This document shows, in pieces, positions 53,825 through 64,000 of a DNA stretch of 64,000 nt. The notes beneath the pieces are model-generated. The model was not told where the DNA came from, made no database searches, and saw only the letters and a program-made list of their open reading frames with translations. Numbering within the stretch: the stretch's first letter is position 1; every line of letters starts with the position of its first letter. Origin of the DNA: Nematostella vectensis (Eukaryota; Cnidaria; Anthozoa; Actiniaria; Edwardsiidae); the NCBI RefSeq assembly GCF_932526225.1, contig NC_064039.1, forward strand, positions 7,191,459-7,255,458, given 5' to 3'. Made by a program: the position numbers and the translations under genes.

Positions 53825-56800
53825 CTTTAGAAAACAAAAACAAAAAAGAGCTCTATTAGAACTACTCAACAGTACCTACTGTATTCTTCACATACTTAGG
53901 ATTATAAGAAATTCTATACATAGTCATAGTTTAATTCTGTATAATTATAATCTGTGATTTACTGTATTTTTGATTTGAATCCGCATTCGAAAAGCTGGAA
54001 ATACAATCTCTTTAAGACCTTTTTTATAAGAAAAAAGGGGTACAGAGCGTAAGTTCCCTGAAATAAAAAACACTAAGGGAGCGGTCATTAATTACTGGGG
54101 GGGGGGGGGGGGGGGGGGGGCAAATATGTAGGGGGGGGGGGCTACGTTTTTTGGGCGCGGATCTAAGGGGTTCATTTTTTGGGCTGTCATTAAAGGGGGG
54201 TCACATTCTTTTCGGCATCCAATTTAAGTCTAGTTTTAATATAATACTGAGCAAGAGAGTCATTGTTGAAATAATTTTTTTTAATTTTATTCAGTTCGCA
54301 ATGTTTCCTACTATTGTATATCTAGTTCCATATTGTTAAGGTACCAATCATGTCTTTATATAAATAAATTTTGAGAAACCCTCTCATGGTTGACAGACAA
54401 AGCTGACTCAAATTTCTATGTTAAAATTGTCGACAATGTAGTCGTTTTCTAGCGACACCACTATTTGTTTATCTCTGTGCCACTCTTAAACTAGCAAATG
54501 TGAAGGTTCATACTTAGATTGAATAGGAAAAAATTGCCATGCTAGCTGATCTATATTTTAGAAAAGGTTATATTCAGCTACACTAAGTATGTATATCAAG
54601 TCTCTGTGGTTTTATTACAGGTCTGGATGGGAGGGTCTGCATATCGGTAGTCAGTTAAAATTTCCATAACTTGTCGGTAGTCGGTAAAAATTATCGTTCT
54701 TTGTCGGTAGTTGGTGAATCTAAGCTAGTATTTGCTTTTGTACCAGCATGTATAAACAACATTTTTTTAGGATTGATTAGTAATGAATAACTTATTGATA
54801 ATAAATTAATTATGGATTAATAATTGACTGAAAAGTTGATGCAACAGGAAATAAATAGTGCCCATTCTGGAATGGCCGAATTTAAGTAGATTGACGATGA
54901 AAGTAAAGAATAAAAATGCAGAAAATAATAAAATGTCGGTAGTCTGCAAATACTTTTTTGTCGCTAGTCACTAGTTTTTTTCATGTTTTGTCGGTTGTCA
55001 GTTACTTTTTAAACTGTTTGTCGCTAGTCGGTTAACCCCATCCAGACCCTGTTTTTGGATATAAAAATGTGGAGGTGGAGATAGTGGTGGTGGTGGTGGT
55101 GGTGGGGGTTGCAAATTTTTGGCCGTCCGGTCTAGGGGGGGGGGGGGGTCACGATTTTTTGGCCTTGGATTTGAGGGGGAGGCAAACTTTTTGAGCCTAG
55201 GGTTTTGCAAAATTTCCACCCCCCCAGTAATTAATGACCGCTCCCTAAAAAGCAATCTTTGGCAAGCAAATTTCCTATAATGACAGTAAAGCTGACATTA
55301 CAGTAAAACCTGAAGAAACTTTTTGTGCGTGAATTCTGCGTGAGCTCACCTGTTCTGAAGGGTGTTGGTCCTGCTCTAGACTCTTCTCAAACTCAGCTAG
55401 TTCCTCGTCTGTGTACGGCCGCTCGTCTTCCACACTCTTCCAGCCATCATCTTTATCAAACTCTTCTCCTTTGCTTGATTGGAGGAACTCATCTTGTGAC
55501 ACAAAGCCATCTTTATCCTTGTCAATCTGTTGCAACATTTCGAAATTATTTATTACAATAAATGTTATAATGTTCATGAGAATTTTGACACACTGATAGC
55601 CTCTTTGCCCTATGAGAAGTCTGATGTATTCTTGAGGACAAATCCTTGACAACTTTAAAAAGGCTCCATTGAAAATCAAGATTAGTAAGAGCATTTCAAA
55701 GGGTTATGGGTACTGTACCTCATTCATGACATGTTCTCTCATCCGGGAGATTTCTTCATCTCTTTCCTTGGGGTCATAGTCTTCATCTTTGGGGTTGTAC
55801 AGCTTGGTCACCTGTTTATTATAAGAAAGACATCAGTGAAATAAACACTACAACAGGGCCGTAGCAGGGGATGGGGCACTGGGGCCATGTGCCCCCCCCC
55901 CAAATATTTTCAAATATTATAAGGAAATAACCAGTAGGGGCGTGGCTGTGCCCCCCATTGTTTTCTTAATGTTTCTGTATCCTGCCCCCCCCCCCCCCCC
56001 CCCCCATTATTTCGAAGTCTGCTACGGCTATGTACATAGAGCAATACATTAAAAGGACTGATAGTAAAAGCCAGATCTTTCATCTTTCATGTGGTGGTTT
56101 AGTTTAGTTTAAGGAATGTAGTGCTGCAAAACACAAAAGATAACAAGAGCAAATAGAAGAACCAACCCATATAAAATTCTAAATGAATGACAGCAAGATT
56201 ATTTAAATGGGGGAGGTTTAGTTTAGTTTGAGGAATGTACAGTAGTGATGTAAAACACAAAAGATAACAAATGCAGATAGAAAAACCAACCCTTTTATAA
56301 TATTTAATGAATGACAGCAAGATTATTTGAGGGGGGGGTCAGCATGTCCAACCCCTGTACATCATTGTAACATTTTGTTTACTAAAATATAAACAAATTA
56401 TATACACAGTGTACCTCTTTAACAAACAATGCCTCTAGCTCTCCTGTATCCAAGAAGCCATCCCCATTAACATCTGCAACACAAGAATGGAAAAAAAATG
56501 TAGATACATTAAATAGTTAGGGCTCCTTTGACATCTTTACAAATCACATTCTCGAAGTCAACATTAAAAGTAACATATCAAAAAGATTGTATTAAGAGTC
56601 TACTTACCATGAAGCTTAAAGAATGTTTTTGGATCAAAGTCTTTGGCGTCCAAACCATCAGACTCTTCCCAGACTTGTTCCAATTGTGCTTTGCTCCCCT
56701 GGACATATCAACAAAATAAACCAATGTGTACTTCAAGTTTTTTACAGCCACCAACAAATTCAAAATCCATTTCTCATCTGAGAATAGCTAAAAATGCTAA

Positions 56801-58999
56801 ACTATGACTGCGAGTTAAGTAGATGCACTCAACTCTGCATGTGTCGGGATAAGAAATTAATGAGTAACCACTGAAACCAAGCTCCTGTTGTAAATGACTT
56901 AAGTGCAAGGAACTTGATGCTATTTTCAACTTTCATTGTTTCAAGTTCATTGAACTATTACCACTGAAATTGGGGATCACTGTAATGGTGCAAGTGTGTC
57001 GTGGCTCCCTGGCCTGTGTTTCGTTTTTGTTTTCGGTTTTGTGTTGTTGTTTATGGCGAAGTCAAATGAATAAAAAATAAAATAATCCTTGTTTTCTAGG
57101 TATTAGTAGACTACGGTTAAGTCCTTTCCCTCTAGTGGGTTGTAACAGGCATAAAAATACTGGGGGGGGGGGGGGTGCACACATGCATGCCCCTTATAAT
57201 TCTGGAAAAAAAGGGGCGGCACAAGCACTGGCTACTATAGATGATATTGCACAAAGTCTATGCTCACTGGATGGTGTAGCTGCTTGGATTGGTTGTGATG
57301 CTTCTCTTGCAGCTCCCTGAAGTGCTCTTCTGCTTCCTTCCTATGTTTCTCGTCCATGTCTTTCATTTTAATTTTCCTTTCGTGTTCTTTTTGCATTTCA
57401 TGTTTTTTAAATTCCTCTCTTCTCTCACGATCTTGTTTGTCCATCTCTTCATGATGCTGAAAAATTTCAAAAGCAAACATGTAGTTCTTGATTATTGCTT
57501 TGATCAATTGCCATCTTAAGAGCAGCACAGTCATTCATTGTGGAATTGATATAAAAAAAACAGCTTTCAAATTTTCATTTTTATAACAACATTGTGATGG
57601 AAAAGAACTGGAAACAGTGATATCTGATAAGCAGCGAGCCAGCATTAAGCTGCCATTATACAAAGTCCACAAACTTCTGCTTTAAATTTGTTATTGCATT
57701 AAGACACCATGATTAGCCGCCAACCTCTTTTCCGCAGGGTGGCTTGATAGAGGTACAAAGCTTTCTATCTGTTTTTCAATCTTTTTCTAATATCTTTCAA
57801 ATATAAAATTTCGATTGCAGATAAAGTGGTTAAATATAGTCTCATGAAAGCGGAGAACCCAACCTATGTATAACAACATTTTCCAAGAAAATTGTCTGCC
57901 TTTGGAAAAATGATTTGTTTAAACTAACAATTCCCTTAATTTAACAGTATCTTCACAATTTTCATGGTTGTTAAAATATCAAACTTAAGTATGTAATAAA
58001 GTGTTTGGAACACAATCTGCATTCGATTCCTAAGCATGCCGAGTTGTTTTCTTTCAAGTGAGTCAATGAAGAACTCAAATAATGAAATATTTGAGGTAAG
58101 CACAACACCAGTAAAGGTGGTCAAATTTTAAATAGTTATTTTTTATTTTAGTGAAGTGCTTGAATTTCACAACTTGAATTTTCCAGTATTATCATAACTA
58201 TTGAATATTTATATTTAAATATAGATACGTGTGCAGTTCTTATAAGTAACACGTTTATATCATAGTTATCACTAGTTGTATTATAGAGCAGTTCTTGAGC
58301 GGAAGTGTGTCTTTCTTTCTGGCTGCAAAAACTTGAACATTTTATAACTTAGCATAATAATGGATCAAGCGTTTAATTCGAGGGGAAAATATTTTGCATT
58401 CAAAACAAAAGGAATTACAAATCATGGCTTGCATTTTTTACTGCTAAAAACGGCGGCATTGATTTAGGATTGAGTGGCAATTATACGAAAACCTCCCGCT
58501 GCTAACCAATAAACAACACATAACCATGGAATTCCCCAAATCGACTTTCATACTGTACCTTCCATAAAAGTTTCTTGAAATCATCCGCGCCAAAGAAATC
58601 TGGATTTTCATCGTCGAATAGAGGATTCCAGTATTCTCGTTCTTTGATACCATTAAGATGATCGTTCATTTGCCTTCGAATCATACGTTGTCTTTCTACT
58701 TCTTGTCGTTTCAACTCATCGAGTTTAGAACGCACATCATGTTTGACTAAATCAATGTCCTCTGCGATTCGGCCTGATCGAAGATCATCATCAGAAGCGT
58801 TCATAAGCTTACGAACATAGTCTTCGTCCTTTTCTAAAATCTCTATTACTTGCCTAAGATATCTAGCATATTCAGGATCGTCCTTGTTTGGTTCAGGTGC
58901 TTTTTCAGCGGGTTTTCCACGTTTGACTGGAGGCGCATAACACAATGTGACAAGCACCAATACAACTAGTAAACTAAGCAGTGATAATTTCGAGTCCAT
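53624..58999 (-). CDS. NUCB: Nucleobindin (NUCB1/NUCB2 co-orthologue), seven exons
   Basis: Exons in transcript order: 58999-58559, 57456-57268, 56698-56608, 56473-56415, 55811-55719, 55526-55350, 53824-53624. They join in frame to 416 residues (NUCB2 is 420). Signal peptide [21 protein letters not shown]-terminal helical region with [15 protein letters not shown]; charged helix [17 protein letters not shown]; then [20 protein letters not shown], almost identical to vertebrates. EF-hand 1 loop [12 protein letters not shown] and EF-hand 2 loop [12 protein letters not shown] both keep all calcium ligands. Nucleobindins are Golgi/secretory calcium-binding proteins, and vertebrate NUCB2 is the precursor of nesfatin. 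The last exon encodes a Gln/His-rich tail instead of the usual leucine zipper. A KR dibasic site follows the signal peptide. Confidence 0.95.
54076..55246. mobile_element. 1.2-kb non-autonomous DNA transposon with poly-G ends
   Basis: AGGGAGCGGTCATTAATTAC at the left and GTAATTAATGACCGCTCCCT at the right are perfect 20-bp inverted ends, each followed inward by a long G (or C) run. It lies in the last nucleobindin intron and contains the nested element at 54618-55051. No transposase is visible. Confidence 0.88.
54618..55051. mobile_element. Nested MITE with TCGGTAGTCGGT subterminal repeats (hAT-like ends)
   Basis: CAGGTCTGGATGGG at the left and CCCCATCCAGACCCTG at the right form inverted ends. 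Both ends carry repeated TGTCGGTAGTCGGT-type motifs (left) and TGTCGCTAGTC motifs (right). CAG...CTG ends suggest a hAT relative, but I see no clear 8-bp target duplication. Confidence 0.7.
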
Positions 59000-60036
59000 T
59001 TTGGAGCTATTAAGGGGAATCAAGTCCCTTCACGTATTCCCGAATATGTAGTCCTCTCTCTGTAAAGTTCTGAGTCGGTTTAGAGGAAGTATGACGATTG
59101 GAAACACCAAATTCTTGACTCGGCTCCAGGGACTTGGAATGAAACGTGGCACAAGCAGCGCCGGTCGTGACGTCACATGCAGCTGGACAGACCCGTATTA
59201 TATCCCGCGGGGCCAGCGGGTTATTGCGGGAAATGGCGCCGTGCACGCTGCACATGAGCTGGTCGGTGATGGCGGCGAGGGGTGGTTATAACCTGAAGAA
59301 GGCAGGTATTGGCCTGCCTTGGCCGAAATATCGTTAAAAAACAACAAATCTGCGTTGTTTTCGAAAGGTCGACGCAGACCACAAGGTCCGACGTACACCA
59401 GCAGATGGAGGCTGTCGGTGGTTTTCTTTCTACATTTTTGTAAGCAGGAAAAAGTAACTAAAGCAGGGAAGGTCATTTCTCCCTTGTTTTGTCTGGACCC
59501 TCTAATCCTATTCCCTTTATAGAATCCTGGATCCGATCCTTTGTTGTAACTCGAATCTTCGACAGCTCTTCCCGATTACTTGAAGGGTTTTCTTTTTCAG
59601 TAATCTTCTAAATATTTTAAATATCCTGATTTTTCATATCATGAGCTGATATCCCCCTCAGGTGAGGAAAATAGCAATCCACATTCAAATGTTTTTTTTA
59701 TCGTTTATTTACAAAATCATAAAAAAAGTATACTCTAATACAGTTTTCCCAATAAACACTTACAAAACATCGATATACAATGCACTTGCTATTATCTAAG
59801 CCGTTGAAACAGTGTTAAAATTGTAAAAAAAGAGGGATTAATGATCAGTGAGTAATCACAACAGCACAACATTTTACACACGATTTGCCGGCCAACGTTA
59901 ATCAGATGGGTGAACTAGAATAAAACGGCTTTGTTTACATGACCAGCAGTTGGAAACAATCTAAGCCCCACCTAAAGGGTTACAATCCTTGAACTGAGAT
60001 CAGAATACCCATGTACAATATAAGCAAGACAAGACT
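59000..60036. other. Intergenic: nucleobindin 5' region and 3' region of the EGF gene
   Basis: The left part should contain the nucleobindin promoter. A minus-strand AATAAA (59704) could end the EGF gene, 333 bp past its stop. The sequence near 59292-59340 (CCTGAAGAAGGC, then TTGGCCGAAATATCG) resembles a motif common in retroelement tails, but no element is defined. Confidence 0.4.
59168..59175. promoter_or_regulatory. Palindromic CRE/ATF octamer upstream of nucleobindin
   Basis: A perfect TGACGTCA lies 169 bp upstream of the nucleobindin start codon, within a GC-rich stretch, where a bZIP (CREB/ATF) site would be plausible. Function is inferred from position only. Confidence 0.4.
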
Positions 60037-63000
60037 TTACATCTCGAGTATGTACTGCTTCCGGCCACGCGACGTTCTACTTCCGGTTATGGGCAGCCGC
60101 CGAAGCCTGGCTCTAGCCAGCACTCGTTTTACATCGTTGTCGTCCACAGTACGTGCATCCATACGGGCAGCGGTAGCTGCACCAAGACGAATCAGATCCT
60201 GTAGCGAGAGCTTGTGTCTGACGCGCGGGGATCTCTGGGTAATCCTAGGGTCCACGTCACTCGGCCTCCTTTGTGTGTCATAAGTTGGTGGTATTCTGCT
60301 TCGCCTCGCTCCTGTTTGGGTTTGACGCGAACTGAAGAAAAAGAAATAGCGCAATTTACTATTATTTTCATGATTTATATTGTGATTATATGAGAGTAGA
60401 TTGTGCCATGTTGTCGTCTGTTTTAGTTAGTATAGTTAAAAATATAAAAATTATTTAGTGTTTTGCAGGCTGTGGGTGTAGAGGCGCAAACAAGCTGACG
60501 AATAAAATAGTGTTACCCCATTGAGCATTTTAGCGAGTTACCTGAAGTAGTCGAGTAATGAGAATCTCTCACAAGTGTCGCCGACAAACAGGGTGGGGCA
60601 TTTACACGTGTTGGGCCCGATGCACACTCCTCCATTCTGACATTTGGGACTGCACATCTCTAGCACAACAAGAGGAAAACGATTTAAATTTGATCTGAAG
60701 GTACGGTAGGGTAAAATGGCTGCGTAACAGACATTATTTGAGGCTACAGGCATGAAATATTGATTCCATAACGAAAACGCACCTTTGCTAATAGCGGATG
60801 CAGTCTCGGGATTTCTGACAATGATATTGACGATAGGCCGAACAAACCGGCTACCCTCGGTGTCATTCTCCTCAGTAGATTCGGCAATACGGTCACTAGT
60901 GACGCGTTTTATGACGTCATTGCCACGTGACACTACCACGTTACCAGTCATGGCTTTCGTAGGTCGTGATGTAACGACGTCAGTAGGGTGAGCAATTGTG
61001 ACGTCATTTGAATGGGTCATTGTGTCGTCACTAGAGTGTGTCGCCGAGGGCAGATCCTCGGCCGGTACGTCGTCCAGTAGATCGACTTGTGACGTCATAT
61101 CGTCGTCATCTGACGTCACATCCGGCGTGTCTGACATTAAATCGGGCGAGTCCCCTTGGGTCGATACCTGGTCGATGCCTGTCATAAAAAGAGTACAAGA
61201 TAAAGCTCAAGCAATAATGTATCGGTCGCCCATGGGCATGTGAAGCAGCCCTTTTTATGGTTTTAAAATTAACAGATATGTCCTCCGGACATGAAAAAAA
61301 AAGGGAATTCCAAAAACCCCGGATACCCATTATAACCCCGGATACCCATTATAGTATAGGATGCTTTTCTTTGTGATCAGGCAAGCTCTTCTGATAAAAT
61401 TCCGTTCGAAGGCTTCTTACAAATCTTTGCCCTTACTTTTTTCAGCTTTCTTCTCAGGAGATGTCACCAATTCTGAGCGAGGGTCATTCTCGTCTCCAGG
61501 TTCACTCGGCATTCCGTCTGGAACATCAACAGCAGACTCTGCTCCAGTTACTGTGGAAGGGATTTCTGGGCCAATTGGCGGTCTACCCTGTGGTAGAGGT
61601 CCTAGTCTACCCTGTGGTAGACTAGGACCCAAGGTTTCATGTGTTAGCTGAACATGAGAAAGAGGGTCGGTCACGTGACTTGTACTTGTTGGTTTGAAGT
61701 GGCCTTCCGGTATACTTTCGCTCTGTATCGCGGGCTCGGGGTGGTGTTCTACATTGATTGCTTGATGCATGGTAACGTGATGTTGGTAAACAGGGATTGG
61801 ATGATGTATGGTCACATGGTGTTGGTTAACAGGGATTGGATGATGAATGGTCACGTGGTTGTTGTTAACTGGGATTGGATGATGCATGGTCACATGCTCG
61901 TGCTGCGGCACGGGAAAGTACCCGGGCGAGTTGATGTACACTGCATTCTGGGTAATATTCCGCATCACTGGAAAGGCAAGATTGATCAAGTTTAGTAAAA
62001 TCTCAAGGATAGAAGGCAGAGTCGATTTCCAGTCGATTTGGCAGAGTCGATTTCCAGTTTTTGGTGTATTGTATTCATTGTTCTGGTACGAGATCGCGAC
62101 AGTTTGGGCTTTTTGATTCTATTTAAGGACAGAAGGAATATTATAAGGCCATCGTGATTTTATTTGACCTTATGTCAAGCGGGAAAGGGGACGGACTTAA
62201 ACACTATTGACATTTCTAGCCTTAGGTCCTTTTTTAATTAGAATCAAGCCGACAAATTTTGTTATTATTTTCTACGTTCTGTGTTCGCTGATGTTCCGAG
62301 AGTGCTAGCTCTTTTGTAGGAGCTGGCTCTTTTAACAAAGAGATAAATCACATCATTGTAACCCCGTTTTAACTTATTTCCTAGCATAACAACTTATACT
62401 AGAGTAATTCCAACCAAAATTCCATCAGCTAGCAATTGAGGCTGTTTTATTTTCGAAAGAGTCTTGGTATTCCTGTGATACTTATATGCACCCTCTCACA
62501 AATACCTTCTGAATCGTGCTCAACTCGCTCCAGTCTACTGATTAACCCCGCGATCGCCGTTCGTAGCACAGTAACCTCGCTCTCTAGCTGAACAACCCGG
62601 CCTGGCAAGTCATTCGCGTGATGATCGCTGGTTTCAACGTCAATCACTTCCCTTGCTGGACCTGCTGAATAAACGGGTTTAAGGTTAGGGTAAGGACTAG
62701 GGCTTGTGGTTAGAGTTCTCTGGCATTATAAACCCTAGCAGAGTCTCCTATTCTCGATATTCAATCCATGATGTGGGTGTAAATACACCGTTTTCACGAT
62801 GTTGCGCGCGCATCTATAATGCCACAGACTGGCGGGGCACAGCTGATCCAAAATGCGGACGTAGTGGCGTGTGCAGACGAAGATATAGAAGATTTTGATG
62901 ACAGAGTGCTACGTCCGCATTTTGGATCAGCTGTGCCCCGCTAGTCTGTGGCATTTTGAATGCGCGCGCAACATCGTGAAAACAGTCTATAAAGATTAAA

Positions 63001-63687
63001 AACTCGAGAACCCCATTCATGTCACATGTGATGGACACGCAATTATTGAATTTTCATAACCGCCGTACCCACCCTGCACTATCTGCTCCATTTGGTTAGG
63101 GCTTTCATCGGTTGATGATGTCAGTAGTGAGGTCAGAGGAATCGGTGACGTCAGTAGGTCAGCTGAATTAGCAAATGAATCAATGTAAGTCGACTAAATG
63201 TATCTTTAAAAAATGCCAGTTTTGGTTGGTCACCTGTGCCTTCAGTATCATAGTCTTCTTGTTTAATGAAGGCGGAGTTTGTATCTGCAAATGTTGCAAA
63301 TGAATTGGTCACTTAATTGGTTTTGTAATAATGGACAATAATCTAATTGGCGATTTTCAGTGGTTCAAATACATCATTTCTTCTTCGGAAAATCGCACGG
63401 GACGGGAAACTAAGTGAAAAAGGCAAAGAGAAAAGGAAGCGCAACAAGACAACCAAATAAACGACAAAGAAATTCCTGAATAATAATGATAATGATAATG
63501 ATAATGAATAATGATAATGAATAATGATAATGAATAATGATAATGAATAATGATAATGAATAATGATAATGATAATGATAATGATAATGAATAATGATAA
63601 TGATAATGATAATGATAATGATAATGATAATGATAATGATAATGATAATGATAATGATAATGATAATGAATAATGATAATGATAATG

Positions 63688-63726
<39 letters not shown>

Positions 63727-64000
63727 TCCGCCGACAAGTGAATAAAAAATCTATCTATTTACCTTCAGCCTCCTGGCCCTTTCCGCCACTCTCAGTCCCC
63801 AACCGACCGTCTACTTCCTTGTGGCGTTTATCTGTCTTGACGGCCGTGACTGGGCCCTTCCTCCCAGTCTCATCTAGTCCTTTAATATCTTTATGTACAA
63901 TAGGCTCCATTGATTTGACGGGTTCAATGAAGTCTTTAGCTGTGTTTTGAATCAGCGGAACCCCTTGTGTTTGATCCAAGGAAGAGTCGCCGCCTGTGTG
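60037..64000 (-). CDS. Probably secreted EGF-domain protein with His-rich repeat, 5' incomplete
   Basis: Visible exons in transcript order: 64000-63763 (cut by the edge), 63284-63234, 63162-63073, 62664-62506, 61967-61437, 61178-60783, 60659-60542, 60331-60037. The first seven end in phase 1 except the EGF exon (phase 2), and the chain closes in frame at TAA. The protein begins with a low-complexity Lys/Glu/Thr region, then a coiled coil (VVQLESEVTVLRTAIAGLIS), four 13-residue His-rich repeats, an acidic Ser/Thr/Asp-rich exon, one EGF domain and a basic Arg-rich tail. No family is recognised beyond EGF. An extracellular matrix or secreted role is inferred from the EGF domain; the signal peptide would lie beyond the edge. 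Confidence 0.8.
60542..60659 (-). CDS. EGF-like domain exon
   Basis: CSPKCQNGGVCIGPNTCKCP then FVGDTCER gives six cysteines with EGF spacing (C-x3-C-x5-C-x5-C-x-C-x8-C). The loop lacks the calcium-binding D-x-D/E pattern, so it is a non-cbEGF. Confidence 0.88.
61437..61967 (-). CDS. His-rich repeat exon
   Basis: Between 61741 and 61898 are four tandem 13-residue units of the form HVTMHHPIPVNNN, HVTIHHPIPVNQH and so on (39-bp DNA unit). After these the exon is Pro/Gly/Glu-rich, with a small GPSLPQGRLGPLPQGR duplication. I chose the donor AAAA|GTAAGG (phase 1) because the next exon needs phase 1; a TT|GTAAGA site 15 bp on would shift the frame. Confidence 0.82.
62788..62986. repeat. 200-bp fold-back element with 80-bp arms
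   Basis: The left arm (62788-62866: CACGATGTTGCGCGCGCAT, GCCACAGACT, GATCCAAAATGCGGACGTAG) is repeated in reverse complement at 62908-62986 with about five mismatches, around a 40-base loop. It lies in an intron of the EGF gene. A fold-back MITE is the likeliest explanation. Confidence 0.9.
63480..63727. repeat. (AATGAT)n/(ATGATA)n microsatellite
   Basis: About 240 bp of AATGAT repeats mixed with GAATAATGATAAT units, in an intron of the EGF gene. Long Met-Ile, Asn-Asp and His-Tyr frames here are artefacts. Confidence 0.97.

Noticed and set aside
59010..59476. Several 60-90-codon frames upstream of nucleobindin
   Set aside because: GC-rich promoter-like DNA, open on both strands, with no homology.
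63357..63950. Met-Ile, Asn-Asp and His-Tyr repeat frames
   Set aside because: Translation of an AATGAT microsatellite. The real EGF-gene exon ends at 63763.

Overview
The window is nuclear DNA of an early-branching animal, most likely an anthozoan cnidarian (sea anemone or relative). The evidence is short introns with GT-AG borders, animal-specific families (FAXC, SUPT7L, nucleobindin, BEN), secreted LamG/D8C/PAN/C-type-lectin proteins, and many short inverted-repeat transposons carrying poly-G tracts. The clade is an inference; no marker gene fixes the species.

Layout. 1-7.8 kb is non-coding with one MITE. 7.8-9.1 kb (-) is a single-exon FAXC homologue. 9.1-21.4 kb has no gene I can support and holds a 28-bp tandem array. 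21.4-31.0 kb (+) is a nine-exon gene for a secreted LamG-LamG-D8C-PAN protein, packed with tandem arrays, three of which contain an exon border. 33.0-39.9 kb (-) is a ten-exon SUPT7L homologue (SAGA/STAGA histone-fold subunit). 41.4-41.9 kb is a dead LINE fragment. 43.1-46.6 kb (-) is an eight-exon gene for a secreted PAN + C-type lectin protein whose lectin domain is split by a whole LamG module. 49.6-52.7 kb (+) is a BEN-domain gene. 53.6-59.0 kb (-) is a seven-exon nucleobindin with two EF-hands and a Gln/His-rich tail. 60.0 kb to the right edge (-) is a multi-exon gene, 5' incomplete, with a His-rich repeat, a coiled coil and one EGF domain near the C-terminus.

Exon chains were assembled by hand from GT-AG sites, requiring phase continuity and a terminal stop. 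For SUPT7L, nucleobindin, the two LamG genes and the visible part of the EGF gene, every junction keeps frame. In the LamG-D8C-PAN gene the two LamG modules have matching exon sizes (202/313/127 and 202/316/127 bp), which supports the model strongly.

The genes do not form a functional cluster. Two neighbouring genes do share PAN and LamG modules in opposite domain order, on either side of SUPT7L, which suggests local module exchange. The most unusual features are the LamG module nested in a C-type lectin domain by a phase-1 insertion, and the repeated tandem amplification of splice junctions in the LamG-D8C-PAN gene.
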